Shown here in pieces: positions 10,392 through 21,410 of a stretch of DNA of 64,000 bases (positions are counted from its first letter, which is position 1; every line of letters starts with the position of its first letter). Source of the stretch: Macrosoma leucophasiata (Eukaryota > Arthropoda > Insecta > Lepidoptera > Hedylidae); contig JAWQUS010000030.1 of NCBI GenBank assembly GCA_036365455.1, forward strand, positions 6,820,001 through 6,884,000, in the 5' to 3' direction. Made by a program: the position numbers and the translations under genes. The notes under the pieces were generated by a model. The model was not told the DNA's origin, made no database searches, and was given only the letters and a program-made list of their open reading frames with translations.

Positions 10392-10690
10392 ACTGGTGGT
10401 AGAGCTCCAGTGACGGAGCTCGCGGGCGTAGGCACCACCGCATTACCTAATTTACTTGCCGCTAAATGGTAGTGTTCAGCACTATCGTGTTCCGGTCAGG
10501 TGGTAATGTACGGCCCTGTAATTTCCGGCACAGAGACATAACACCTTAGGCCTCAGGGGTGGTAACGCATCTGCATTTTGGCCTTGGTCTTCATGTGGGT
10601 GTCTATAGGCTGCAGTCATCACTTAACATCAATGTGAACTGCATGCTTGTTTGCCACTTCCGTTACATAAAAAAAAAAAAAAAAAAAAAA
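10392..10690 (+). mobile_element. Family A retroposon, full length
   Basis: Complete A1 copy with the head actggtggtagagctccagt, the full body and a long A tail (about 22 A). The long tail suggests a fairly young insertion. Confidence 0.92.
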
Positions 10691-10706
10691 ACCTGGATTT
10701 ACCATT

Positions 10707-10737
10707 CAGACTGTATTTATGTGTTAAATACAGTCTG
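10707..10737. repeat. 13-bp perfect hairpin
   Basis: Arms CAGACTGTATTTA (10707-10719) and TAAATACAGTCTG (10725-10737) with loop TGTGT. The end motif 'acagtctgaa' recurs at about 11189, just after the following element. Confidence 0.85.
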
Positions 10738-10751
10738 AGAGACAACTCTCT

Positions 10752-11190
10752 ACCAATCCGCATTGGAGCAGCGTGGTGGAGTAAGCTAAGGACGTACAAT
10801 AATAATAATGGCAACCCATTATACGTCCCACTGCTGGGCACGAGTCTCTCCCCTTTTTGGGGGGGAGGCCTGGAGCTTACTCTACCACGCTGCTCCAATG
10901 CGGATTGGTGGAGGTGGAGGTGGGTTAGTGGCAAACCCGCTGTCGGATGTTTTCAAACCGCCCATAAGGCCTTCCGAGGTTTAACGACTGCTATTTATCG
11001 ATAGCAACCGGGACCGACGGCTTAACGTGCCCTCCGAAGCACGGAAACGCGCATTTAATTTGCCACTAGCGGTCACCCATCACACTACCCGACCGCACCC
11101 GTAGTGCTTAACCGAGTAGATCGCTTACGATCGCCACCAGCCGCCGGGCCATGCGGGACGTACAATGGGTTGCCATTATTATAATTATTA
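10752..11190. mobile_element. TIR-bearing element with a snap-back duplication
   Basis: Two inverted pairs are seen. 10752-10787 matches the reverse complement of 10874-10909 (35 of 36). 10797-10829 matches the reverse complement of about 11155-11188 (ATGGCAACCCATT, then TACGTCCC). The body has landmarks common in lepidopteran repeats ('cccactgctgggcacg', 'accgggaccgacggcttaac' style). Frames across it are artefacts. Confidence 0.75.
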
Positions 11191-11682
11191 CAGTCTGAAT
11201 GTAATATAGGTGTACCTAACAAACCGTAACTCTGGGGTCTATTCTGCCTCTTGATTTTTAGTTTTGATAACGTGAAGCAACGATATTTGTCCTATCCAGG
11301 GGAGGAGAACAAGACGCGATATTGGCATTATACTCAGTTGGTAAGCAGAAGGCTCGAGTGTTGTGCTTATTTAGATTTAGTAAGGGAGGATCCATAAATA
11401 ACGATTTTTAGGGGGGAGGGAGTCCGAATCTCAACTTATCATACTTTGGAGACAGGAGGGGCTGTCGTAAAATATCACGCAACGGATTTCCACAAGCAAC
11501 TCGGTAAAGTTGCGAGAAAAAAGTGTTAAGAGTAAAACATGTTCCATCCAGCTTCATATCAAACATCAAATTTAGCCTACTTTCTGATCAGTATTAAATA
11601 AATGTAGTAGGCAAATAACTTTAAGAATAAATTCAACGCATTTACACTATATACACATAGTTTGAAAGAAAATGCTTACGGA
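11191..11682. other. Gene-free sequence
   Basis: No coding or repeat signal recognised. Confidence 0.4.
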
Positions 11683-11891
11683 AATAATGGGGTAGTACAT
11701 TAAAAACAATTGTGTGTCAATTTTCATCCAAATGACATAACTAGTTTCTATGGCTGACATAAACGTTTCAAATTTATTGTGATAACATAGCGTACCATAC
11801 ACGTGTGCAGTTCCTGGTGGAACGTAGTGGTTATTTTTGGATATGTTATCATCAATTATTTTTAAACTTTATATCTAAATAATAATTACAC

Positions 11892-12176
11892 ACTGGTGGT
11901 AGAGCTTCAGTGACGGAGCTCGCGGGCGTAGGCACCACCGCATTACCTAATATACTTGCCGCTAAATGGTAGTGTTCAGCAATATCGTGTTCTGGTCAGG
12001 TGGTAATGTACGGCCCTGTAATTTCCGGCACAGAGGCATAACACCTTAGGCCTCAGGATTGGTAACGCATCTGCATTTTGACCTTGGTTTTCATGTGGGT
12101 GTCTATAGGCTGCAGTCATCACTTAACATCAATGTGAACTGCAGGCTTGTTTGCCACGATCATTACAGAAAAAAAA
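11892..12176 (+). mobile_element. Family A retroposon inside the left inverted arm
   Basis: Full-length A1 copy ending in A8. The matching region of the right arm (13140-13180) lacks it, so this copy inserted after the arms were formed. Confidence 0.9.
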
Positions 12177-12409
12177 TATATTTTAAAATTATTATAATTT
12201 AGATAAGGATAATAAATAGGCCGACAAGAGTAAAATTACAGGACTTCTAATTTCTCAATATTCAACAGAGATTCAACTTCTCACACCCCTCAGGGTGTGA
12301 GAAGGGGTTGAGTAAAATCTCACAACATCTCACCATCTCGTAACAAATGGAACCTCCCTAATGTAGGTATAATTATTATCATACTATTATAACCCCAGCC
12401 GACTTATGA

Positions 12410-12610
12410 TGGTAAACCATTCCAATAGGCGGCAGCAAATACAATAATGCGGGATGGGCAGCAGTTACCTGCCATAAACCGCTGCCACTGCGAGCACTTA
12501 TTCGCATGCCAAGCGTGGCGATTGTGGTATATCCTCCCGTAATGACGCACAGCATTGTCGTGGGCGTCTTTGGGGAAGCCAGAAGGCTGGAAAGAATTCC
12601 AGCAGTAAAT
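12410..12610 (+). mobile_element. Family D LINE 3'-UTR remnant
   Basis: Landmarks: 'attccaataggcggcag', 'caataatgcgggatgggcag', 'ccaagcgtggcgattgtgg' and 'gtgggcgtctttggg'. It lies in the spacer of the large inverted duplication. Confidence 0.65.
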
Positions 12611-13383
12611 ATTTTTAATTCAAACTAAAGTGATGACTAAGATGATATAATAATACATAGTAGGAACTACGGGACGATAAAACTTAGTTTCAGGAACAAT
12701 AGTGAGTACCCGAAAAGATGTTCTCAATTTCTTCGTTTTCTATATTTTATTTTCTATGATTTTGTAATCTAAACGCCTTTGTAAACACAACTTTCAATAT
12801 TTATCTAAGTACAAACGGTAATATTGTCCAGTTCAGTGCGCCGGATTCTTAAGACACGTCCACGGTGGGTAATGTAAGTTGCCGAGATTAGTGGTGTGGC
12901 CACTAAACACGCAGTTTACAAATTCGTCTGAATTTGTAACAATTACTCAAAAGTGCACTAACAAAAATTTAATAAAATTTGACTATGCAGAGTCAGAGCA
13001 GAGAATATGTAATAATATGGTCATAGTTTTCTCTCATCTCCATTTTCAAAGTCCTTAACTGTTATTGAATATTGAGAAATTTAAAGTCCTGTAATTTTTA
13101 CTCTTGTCGGCCTTTGTCGGTTTACTATTATGCTTATCTAAATTATAATAATTTAAAAACAATAATTTAGATATAAAGTTTAAAAATAATTGATGATAAC
13201 ATATCGAAAAATAACCACTACGTTCCACCAGGAACCGCACACGTGTATGGTACGCTATGTTATCACGATAAATTTGAAACGTTTATATCAGCCATAGAAA
13301 CTAGTTATGTTATTTGGATGAAAATTGACACACAATTGTTTTTAATGTACAACCCCATTATTAGCGGCACAGATGCACAAAAG

Positions 13384-13505
13384 CTTGCAGCATGCAGTTC
13401 ACATTGATGTTAAGTGATGATTGCAGCCTATAGACATTTATACAAAGACCAAAGTCAAAATGCAGATGCTTTGTCACTCCTGAGGCCTATGTCTTATGTT
13501 GTTGT
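13384..13505 (-). mobile_element. Family A fragment
   Basis: Reversed tail half: 'gcatgcagttcacattgatg', 'agcctatagacat' and 'aaaatgcagatgctttg'. Confidence 0.75.
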
Positions 13506-13528
13506 TGTATTATGTCTTCCATAGTAAA

Positions 13529-14092
13529 TCTATACATCTATCTATACAAATAAGTAAAATAAGAGTGTCTGTTTGTAATATTAAAATAACCGCTTTTTAA
13601 TCGATGCCTATGTACACGGTATATATACCAAAACAACATTTTATACAATTTTTGTCTGTCTGTCTGTCTGTTTGGCGGGGCTAATCTTGGGAACGGCTGG
13701 ACTGATTTTGACGGGACTTTCACTAGCAGATAGCTGATGTGATAAGGAGTAACTTAGGCTACTTTTATCTCCATACATCCATACATACATACGTACCCAC
13801 ATACAAATAAGTAGAATTGGAGTGTATCCGACTTTGACGGGACTTCCACGGGTAGGTATCTGATGTAATAAGGAGTAACTTAGGCTACTTTTATCTCCAT
13901 ACATACATACCTACATACAAATAAATAGAATTTGAGTGTCTCCGATTTTGACGGGACTTTCACTGGCCGATAGCTGATGTAATAAGGAGTACCTTAGGCT
14001 ACTTTTATACTAGCTACTCCCACGACTTCGTCCGGGTAGATACTGAACAACCATATTTTTTCTGACGTGGACGAAGTCGCGGGCACAGCTAG
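13529..14092 (+). mobile_element. Helitron-like element, 564 bp
   Basis: Starts TCTATACATCTATC after an A and ends GAAGTCGCGGGCACAGCTAG before a T. This fits insertion between A and T with no target duplication. The body contains a GTCTGTC tract and three tandem units (13704-14010). It has no Rep/helicase coding, so it is non-autonomous. Confidence 0.75.
13704..14010 (+). repeat. Three tandem units of 114-126 bp
   Basis: Units begin at about 13704, 13830 and 13944 with 'ttgacgggactttcac'. Each runs through 'gataaggagtaacttaggct' and a short ATAC/CATA stretch. Confidence 0.9.
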
Positions 14093-14716
14093 TAATTCAT
14101 AATCGCTTTCCGCTAGGGCTCATTTTATCGTTAATACGGTGGCTCCATCGAAGGTATTGTTACACGGAATGGATCCGGGCGATTGACGATCGTTGATACA
14201 GTCGGCCGATCGCGTAATATTATACGTTGAACACGTGATACGCGGGCTAGCGTTACCTATCACATCTCGATCATATTAGCTCCACCGCTGAGTACCGACT
14301 ATGCCTACAATTCTACGTTTTGAAGCTTTTGGTGAAGAACGCGATATTTGGTTTGTTACAGCGACATCTTGGAATGATATTGTATTATATAAGTTATTTT
14401 AGGATGAGGTGCGCTCAATGTGTTTATAGTTAAAGGTTTAAAGGGCGATGCGTTACTTAATCTGTCTTCTGTCACTAACGGGCAATCGGCGAGCGCAGAA
14501 GGCGCTCCAGCCTAAGCAAAAAAGTTAGGGCAACTGCCTTAGGGAGACCCCTGTGGGTTCGAACCTCGGCTTAGGACGTTACGATGGGGCGTCGATTAAA
14601 TGGATATGGATACCTACGTATCGTGCATACTCTTATATCTGTCATAGAAGCAAAACGTTGGAAGTGACGAAGTCGTAGTAGTAGAGTAGTAGCACAGTAT
14701 AAGTACATAACCGATA

Positions 14717-14741
14717 ACACGTTCGTTTTCTTTAGACTGTG
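14717..14741 (-). repeat. Dispersed 25-bp motif
   Basis: Minus copy of the motif CACAGTCTAAAG..GAACGTGT, also at 2324, 39519 and 46624. Confidence 0.8.
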
Positions 14742-15569
14742 GTAGTAGTGACAACTAACATAATGATTAAGTTTCACGGACGTGTCAAACACATAATTTA
14801 TATTTTTACTTAGTAAAGACCAAAGTAAAGTAACACAACATGTCTGTGAAACAGAATAGCTATTGAAATTTTGGCTTCAAATATAAAGTGGTAGCGGCCT
14901 AAGTAACACAAATCAAACAAAGCATCAGTTTGAACTCCGAGTAGCTTAAATACTGAAGTAAAACAGAGGGAATTGGTAAAATGTAAAGCCATGAACGAGC
15001 TACTCAACAAAGTGTACGCGCCAAGAGCCGTGCCCGTGCTCTCTCAGAAGGATAATTAAATCAGTACCGCATCACAGGACACCTCTGTACCTATTTGGAA
15101 CTGAACTATGAACGTCTTTTTACCAAACCACACTGCCTTCAATTGTTCGCTTACAAATTACACCGTCGATCGATTCTTTGTTCGAAGAGAATTGCACTTT
15201 ACAATTTTTAACATTATTTTTTTCAACAAACACATTACCGACAGAAGGTAGCCAGACACGTAGAACTATAATTGATTGTATTGAGCATCGAGCACACCTC
15301 AGAAATATAGCAGCCAATATCGGTTGCCGATTATTAATATTTTGTTTCGCTCGCACGACGGGGTTTACGAGTGAGCGCGAGCGGGTGGGGTGATGCGATG
15401 CTATCCGATACGCGTTTTCCTCTGAAGAATAGGAGTACGTGATTCGGTATGTTTTTTTCGTGGGTGGAATTATTTGTAAGGTTTCGTTATGTGTTGCTCA
15501 TTACGGTACAAGCGTGTATCCTGCCAGCGACCGCAAATGCGAGACATTACGTCGGCAGCCAGCACCCAC

Positions 15570-15628
15570 CTGAACTTGCGACTTAGTGCCTCCTTTATTG
15601 TTTCCATTCGAGTTACGTGCTCGCAATT
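15570..15628 (-). CDS. Very tentative 59-nt exon
   Basis: On the minus strand the sequence before 15628 ends gttttgcag, an acceptor-like site. The sequence after 15570 begins GTGGGT, a donor-like site. Read in the phase left by the 33890-34060 exon it gives LRARNSNGNNKGGTKSQVQ. Another frame gives METIKEALSRKFR, also without a stop. Length and splice sites are weak evidence, and a chance open segment is at least as likely. Confidence 0.15.
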
Positions 15629-16615
15629 CTGCAAAACGATCGACATTAAAATAGCGTCTAAGAATATAACAATGAAGCATTGCATTTTTTTTTAAATTGC
15701 CAAGATATTTTGGTTGCCCACTGAATTGTATTTGAAGCTAGAATATTTTTTCTTTTTAAGTAGGTATATATACTTTAATGAGAAAGTATTAAGTATAATG
15801 TGATCACGCAATTAGTGCAGTATTTTTCTTACGATTTATCAATAGTAGCAGTGGTTGTTCTGGTGCATTATGCGGGTCTCATTACCAAATGACCTACCTA
15901 ATCTTGGCATAATATAATTCTAAATAGTAGCTTTCGTCGCTATAGCATTCTGGTTAGACGTCGAGATGATGATTACCTCGAAATTGGCAGTGGAAATGCA
16001 TATGGAAGCTTTTTGTAGTCGTCTATTTATGTGTTTCACCAACATGGACTACTTAACCCTTGATAATTAGATCACACAAAATATTTCTCACAATTTCGTC
16101 TTTTAAGAATTTCACTTCTTTGAAAGAGTTCACTACATAATATAATTTGTCAATCAAATGAAAAACTATAATACTGAATACATAATAGTGTGTTGTTATG
16201 GTGTGGTGTTTTTTTTTTAAATCTTTTTTACTGAAAAGGAACTATGGTTTGGTGTTATGGTCAGGATACACCGTGTCCAAGTCGGCCAGACCGCAAGACG
16301 CGTGCTTGTTCGCCTTGAGTTTGAATTTTTAGCATGTTTCATATTCAGAAAAAAGGTGCTCAAAACATTATTAATGGATACTGAAGAATAGTGGATCAGA
16401 AGAATTTGTAGCAGTAGATGTGAATGAATTACCTAACGATCATACAGTTCGTTTTGATGGTAAGGTAAAGTAATCTCTCATGATAAAAGTTTCATTTAGG
16501 TGCAGATGGATTAAGCATCTATGTTGAGATGTGAGGTGCCGCCAGAGAGCGATCAGAACATTCATTTTTAAAATTATCTGTATCCAGAAACAAATTGATA
16601 TTTTTACGAAAATAA

Positions 16616-16907
16616 GGTAACGGTAAGTTCACGCCTGTAATTCCCGAAAGGGTAGACTGAGGGACAAGCATACATGCAAACATCTACGATTCGCCGGGTA
16701 TGTTTTGGCACATGTAATAAGTGGCGAGCCTGTTGACATCTCCGGTTACATTACCAAACTCTGACCTACTGAGACACTTTTGGAAAAATCTCAATAGAAC
16801 CAGAAAAAAAGGCTACACCGTTATATCTGATAACCCCCGAACCGGGAATCGAACCCAGGACCCTAGCGTAGTTGTAGTGGCCTGCTACCACTATACTACT
16901 GAGGCTG
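16616..16907 (-). mobile_element. tRNA-derived SINE, family F, 11-bp target duplication
   Basis: Nearly complete minus copy. Its head (reversed) contains GGTTCGATTCCCGG-type box B and a tagtggtagcaggcc-type region. The tail is reversed 'cgtgaacttaccgtt'. It is flanked by the perfect direct repeat TACGAAAATAA (16605-16615 and 16908-16918), which shows retroposition and fixes the limits. Confidence 0.92.
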
Positions 16908-17210
16908 TACGAAAATAATGGGTTCAACAATCTTTATAAGCAGCATCTTTTTTAAACGGATCTTAATCAGGAATTTAACTTTCAGTATGCTAAAATACGC
17001 TTATCAATTTATCTAGCAGACAATGTAATTTCTTTACAAATCGGATTAGTTCGGAAGATGGTTTCTGTGTGGCTATTCGCAGGTCTGCGGTTGCCGCGTT
17101 CACCGCTGCACTTACGAATTCATTGAGAACGCTAGAAAATCGAGAGGTTGGAAAATAGTCGCTTGATGAGTTAGGGGAAAGGCACTGAGACTTTCCTCTA
17201 ATTGTTTATA

Positions 17211-17899
17211 CAGGATTAATTTAAATTAGCGCATCACCTCTTGCAGGCAGCCTCTCTAGATCAATCCCAATAACATTTGTTCTACGACTATTTACAAATC
17301 TGGATAAATAGCCCTGAAAAAAAATAAACAAAAATTTTTTATAAAAGTCCAAAAGAGCATTGTCGCCGCTGCGTCTCCCCGCATTGCACGTGGCGATATT
17401 TTGCCTAGGCAAAGGTGCATGGCATACCCACGCTAAGAGTAAATGCCAATTTAGAGGCAAAACAATAATTTGTATGGGAAAATTTAAATTTGAAACTATG
17501 AAAAAAAACGTAACTTTACGTTTGTAATCCCCGAAGGGGGGTAGGCAGAGGTTATTGCTTTCAAGCATACATGCAAACACCCACGACTCGCCGGTTACGT
17601 ATTGGCCCATGTAACAGGTGGCGAACTTGTTGCCATCTTCGGGCACATTACCAAACGCCGAGGTACTAGGAAACTTCCAGAAAATGGGAAAATTCCAATA
17701 GAACCAGAGATAAAAGATTTTAAACCGTTATCTCTGATAGCCCCCGATCCGGGAATCGAACACAGGACCTTCAGCGGAGTAGTAGTGGCCTGCTACTAAA
17801 ACTATGTATTTTGAAAAATCATAGAATATATAAATGTTGTTAGGATTGATATAGAGAAGCTGCCTACAAAAGGTGATGCGCTAATTTCAAATAATCCTG
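17211..17899. mobile_element. TIR DNA element carrying a SINE
   Basis: The ends are inverted repeats of about 73 bp (17211-17283 and 17829-17899) starting CAGGATTA and sharing 'agcgcatcacct'. TATA lies directly outside both ends, so the target duplication is TA or TATA, as in Tc1/mariner-like MITEs. No transposase. It interrupts duplication copy 1, whereas copy 2 is continuous here. Confidence 0.8.
17501..17798 (-). mobile_element. Family F SINE nested in the TIR element, 8-bp target duplication
   Basis: Minus copy with AAACTATG at 17493-17500 and 17799-17806. The tRNA-like head is cut about 20 nt short, so box A is lost. Confidence 0.88.
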
Positions 17900-18047
17900 T
17901 ATACATAATATACTCAAATTATAATACTTATAGCTGAATTATAAAGTGAGCTTGATCAGTCGCTTTTCTTAGTAAATTAACTTAATAAGAGGCACGTAAA
18001 CAAAAATATTTTTTATGCCTAGAAATTAAAAATACCTGATTTGTTTC

Positions 18048-18560
18048 ACGGAAATAATGGGTTCAACAATCTTAATAAACACTAACCCCCTTATTCATAA
18101 ATGTATTATAGCTAAAGTGTTGCTAATCTCTCCTTTGTCCTTTTCTATCCTGCACATTTGACAATGCAACTGACAAAGTCAAAGCATTCTATAGCTAAAA
18201 CGTATCTAATGTACGTTTATGAATAAGGGGCTGAGTGTTTTAAACGATTTGGCGCACAGATTTCTCGATTTAAAAGTAAACGTTGCAACTCACTTGTCTA
18301 TTTATTTATCAGACTCTGTAATTTCTTTACGAGTCGTATTATTTCGGAAGATGGCTTCCGAGTGGCGTTTCGCAGGTCTGCGGTTGCCGCGTCCACCTTT
18401 GCACTTACGAATTCATTGCGAACGCTAGAAAATCGAGAGGATGGAAAATTGTCGCGTAATGAGTTAGGGGAAAGACTAAATGAGCTGAATTATATAGTGG
18501 GCTTGATCGGTCGCTGTTCGACGGAAATTAGCTTTAAGGCGGAGTGGCGTGAAGCCAAAA
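18048..18560 (+). repeat. Local duplication, copy 2
   Basis: Partner of 16908-17970, interrupted by the MITE at 18080-18237. A short frame (about 18362-18589) shares the segment LRTLENRE-GK with copy 1, where the frame has stops. It may be remnant coding, but I do not recognise it. Confidence 0.82.
18080..18237. mobile_element. MITE, TIR CACTAACCCCCTTATTCATAAA
   Basis: The 158-bp element has inverted ends: CCCCTTATTCATAAATGTA on the left and TACGTTTATGAATAAGGGG on the right. It is absent from duplication copy 1. No clear target duplication. Confidence 0.8.
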
Positions 18561-18821
18561 CGTCTTATTTTGATACCGTGGACAAATAAGTTTGTAGATG
18601 ATTTTTTTCACAGTAATACTGGATTATAATGATGATTAAGGGGCCGAGTTTCGCAATAGGTTTATTTCATTGTAGAGCTCGATATCCAGAGGCTGAAATA
18701 AACTTTCAATTACGATAAACATTTTCATGAAAAAGCAACCTTCTCTAATAAGTTTTCCGTTGACGTAACGAAAAAAAATGGTAGATATGGTAACATACTT
18801 TTTCGTTGTATTTTTTGTATT

Positions 18822-18928
18822 TTACTGGTGGTAAAGCTCCAGGACGTAGGTCACCGCATTATTTAATCTAACTACTCTAATGATAGTGTTCAGATCTACC
18901 GTGTTCCGGTCTGGTGGTAATGGTAATT
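18822..18928 (+). mobile_element. Family A head fragment, diverged
   Basis: Contains 'actggtggtaaagctccag', 'accgcattatttaatct' and 'gtgttccggtctggtggtaa'. It is followed at once by another A copy in the same orientation. Confidence 0.7.
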
Positions 18929-18933
18929 AATTT

Positions 18934-19226
18934 CACTGATGGTAGAGCTCCAGTGACGGAGCTCGCGGGCGTAGGCACCACCGCATTACCTTATATACTT
19001 GCCGCTAAATGGTAGTGTTTAGAACTATCGTGTTCCGGTCGGGTGGTAATGTAAGGCCCTGTAATTTCCGGCACAGACGCATAACACCTTAGTCCTCAGA
19101 AGTGGTAACGCATCTGTATTTTGACCAAGGTCAATCTGTATTTTGACCTTGGTCAAAATATAGACGCGTAATCACTTAACATCAATGTGAACTGCATGCT
19201 TGTTTGCCACTTCCATTACATAAAAA
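18934..19226 (+). mobile_element. Family A retroposon with internal inverted duplication
   Basis: Full A1 copy. Around 19110-19155 the text 'tctgtattttgacc' and 'aaggtca' is repeated and partly inverted, a small rearrangement not seen in other copies. Confidence 0.88.
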
Positions 19227-19431
19227 ACGAAAATGGACAGCCTCCTAATTTACGGCACGAAAAGAGGTAAAACAGCTTAGGTTGAGATAAAATTCTCACT
19301 TGGTCCCTAAAATATGTAATGTATGTCCGTTGTTGATGTTTTCTAGTAAAAAGGTATGTTAGAAATTCCTGTAATAATATTGACTTGAACGGATGACGGC
19401 GTTTCTGATTGCTACATACATTTTTAAACGA

Positions 19432-19868
19432 CATAAAGTGGCAAACAATCGTACAGTTCACATTGATGATAAGTGAACACTGTAGGCTATAAACATCTAC
19501 ATAAAAACCAAAGATTTCATACAGATGCGTTATCCTGAGGCACACCGCGGACACTCCGCCAAAATACCATACAAGCGCTTAATTTGGCCTCTATTACACA
19601 GACATCAATCAGTGACGTGTATTTACACGCGCACCTGTGTGCGTAGCACGTAGAGAATACCAAACGTCGCCCATAAGAGGGGAAGAGGATTTCCCCGCCT
19701 CACCGGCGGGGAAATCGGGCGGGACGTCGAAGTGTCCATTCTATACGTAGTATTATTACATATTCTCTGCCTGAGGTTTAAGCTGTTGTGCTTCTCTGCC
19801 GGAACACAATACCGCGGTAGTAGCTACGTCCGTAAACTCCATCACTGAAGCTCTACGAGCAGTGACAG
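19432..19868 (-). mobile_element. Family A retroposon split by family B
   Basis: The tail half lies at 19432-19540 and the head half at 19770-19868, both reversed. The family B element lies between them with a target duplication. Confidence 0.85.
19541..19769 (+). mobile_element. Family B element, 229 bp, 7-bp target duplication
   Basis: Starts CACACCGCGGACACTCCGCC and ends TTACATATTCTCTG. CCTGAGG at 19534-19540 and 19770-19776 flanks it, a clean insertion into a family A copy. It has no inverted ends, A tail or open frame. Other copies are at 22910, 39501 (-) and 62541. Flanking repeats differ in length between copies. The class is unknown. Confidence 0.85.
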
Positions 19869-21399
19869 AAATAAATAAATAAATGAAATAGTCATTCAAG
19901 TAAAGGTTTTCATGACCATGGAAGAATGATATCCGAAGCACGATAAATATATCAGACACTTTCTATCCATAAAGGGCCATCACAGAAATAGTATAAACGG
20001 CGAAAATCAAAAAGAAACCAATTACATAGTAATGTAGCCAGATAATAGGAAGAGGATAGGTAACTGTCGAGCACCGGGAGCTGTGGTTTGTGGCTAGGGA
20101 ACTTAATGTTACGTGCACACCTAAACGACCGGTGCGTCCGCGGTGCCGATTATGAAACAGTTTGAAATAAAAGACTCAAGAAGATATGAAAAACAGTGTC
20201 CGGGTCGTGTGTGTAGTAAATAGGTATGTTAACATATTATATTCTTTCCACCCGGTGTTGTAAATAAATATATAGGTAATATCTGGTCGCTTGACCAAAG
20301 GGACACTTTGTGTCGGTGGTAAAAAAAAGCAATGTTTGATCGATTTTGGATTTGCACATGTAAAAAATATCTTCAAATGTGTTTAAATTTACATTTCTAT
20401 GGTTAGGAAGAAGGTCATTTCGAAACAATATTCTGCACTTTTGGCGGCTTTAACGCCGGATTAGGCCTTGAGTAACTATATCTCTGTACAATTGTATACT
20501 TATCCATAAGGAACAAAGTAATGACGTGCGAGAACTAATGAACATTATTATTTATAGCATCAGATGGATTATAACGCAATTAAGAATGTTTGAGTTCAAT
20601 ATTGTCTGTCATAGATTGTAGCTTAGAACGACCCAATAAATCATATTCATAATTGTTCTAGCACTCCACGCTCTCTGCCTTCTCGGTAAGGAACTTAGCG
20701 TGAAGATAATACAAAATAAATCACAAAGGTAAGGTAGTCCTACGATACTAGCCACAGCGCCACGCCTCCTATACATTTCAAATAGTTATAATGCCTCCAA
20801 AGCATCGAGAGATGGTCAGTAGCTATGATAGGTTTCAATTTTGACTTGGCTCTGTTATGGTGTTTTTTGTCGCGGCTAATTATAAAATCAATCGCATATA
20901 GTCGTGGTACGTGGTCAATTTGAGGTTTAGCTTGTTTGAAGGATTATTTTTGGGTTGCGATGAAGATGTGTCGGCTAAATAGCGCAATTTGTTTTGATGT
21001 TGGGTTTTGTGATGATAATACGTCATCATCATTGACGTAAAAATATTTTTGTGTTACGACTCTAAAATATATATTTAACGTGTGGGTTATTTTATTTTAT
21101 TGTTATTGCGATGTTAGTGCAGATGACATGTTTGTGATCTCTAATTAAGGTGTGAAATTACTTTTTCTGTAGGTACATGTTAATATAATATACCTACCAA
21201 TTCAAAAAGCCCTGCTCAATAAAGTACTTACTTTCTAATTTATTCGAAATTGTGTATAAAATATAAAACGTGTAGGTACAATCTATGCAAAACTTGTCAA
21301 GACATTTATGTTGAAAAATAAACAACAAATAGGTAGGCAGAACGGATGGAGCCTACGGCAATATCTCGCGGTAGGATTGGCTTAGGGCACTGAGCACAA
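19869..21399. other. Gene-free sequence
   Basis: Largely unique and AT-rich. No repeat family from the window and no convincing exon. Confidence 0.4.
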
Positions 21400-21410
21400 C
21401 ATTACTCTGC

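Larger units (their letters stand above)
11683..13362. repeat. Large inverted duplication, about 300-bp arms
   Basis: The left arm (11683-12265, after removing the retroposon at 11892-12176) is the reverse complement of the right arm (13065-13362). Shared text includes 'taaaaacaattgtgtgtcaa', 'actagtttctatggctgaca' and 'ggccgacaagagtaaaat'. The arms enclose about 800 bp of spacer. The right arm gives the empty site for the retroposon in the left arm. It is either a foldback element or an inverted segmental duplication. Confidence 0.88.
14093..16604. other. Mostly unique sequence, weak exon candidate inside
   Basis: No transposon family dominates. A CpG-rich stretch lies at about 15350-15415, and a possible minus-strand splice pair is at 15570-15628. 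A box-B-like GGTTCGAACC at about 14557 has no matching box A. Confidence 0.35.
16908..17970 (+). repeat. Local duplication, copy 1 (interrupted)
   Basis: Shares 'aataatgggttcaacaatct', 'gcaggtctgcggttgccgcg' and 'cttacgaattcattg' with 18048-18560. It is interrupted by a TIR element (17211-17899), after which similarity resumes with 'gcttgatcagtcgctttt'. Confidence 0.85.

Noticed and set aside
10629..11004. Frames over the family A tail and the following TIR element
   Set aside because: Poly-A/poly-T translation (Lys or Phe runs) and repeat sequence.
14504..14578. tRNA or SINE head
   Set aside because: Only a box-B-like GGTTCGAACC is present. No box A lies at the right distance and there is no second copy in the window.
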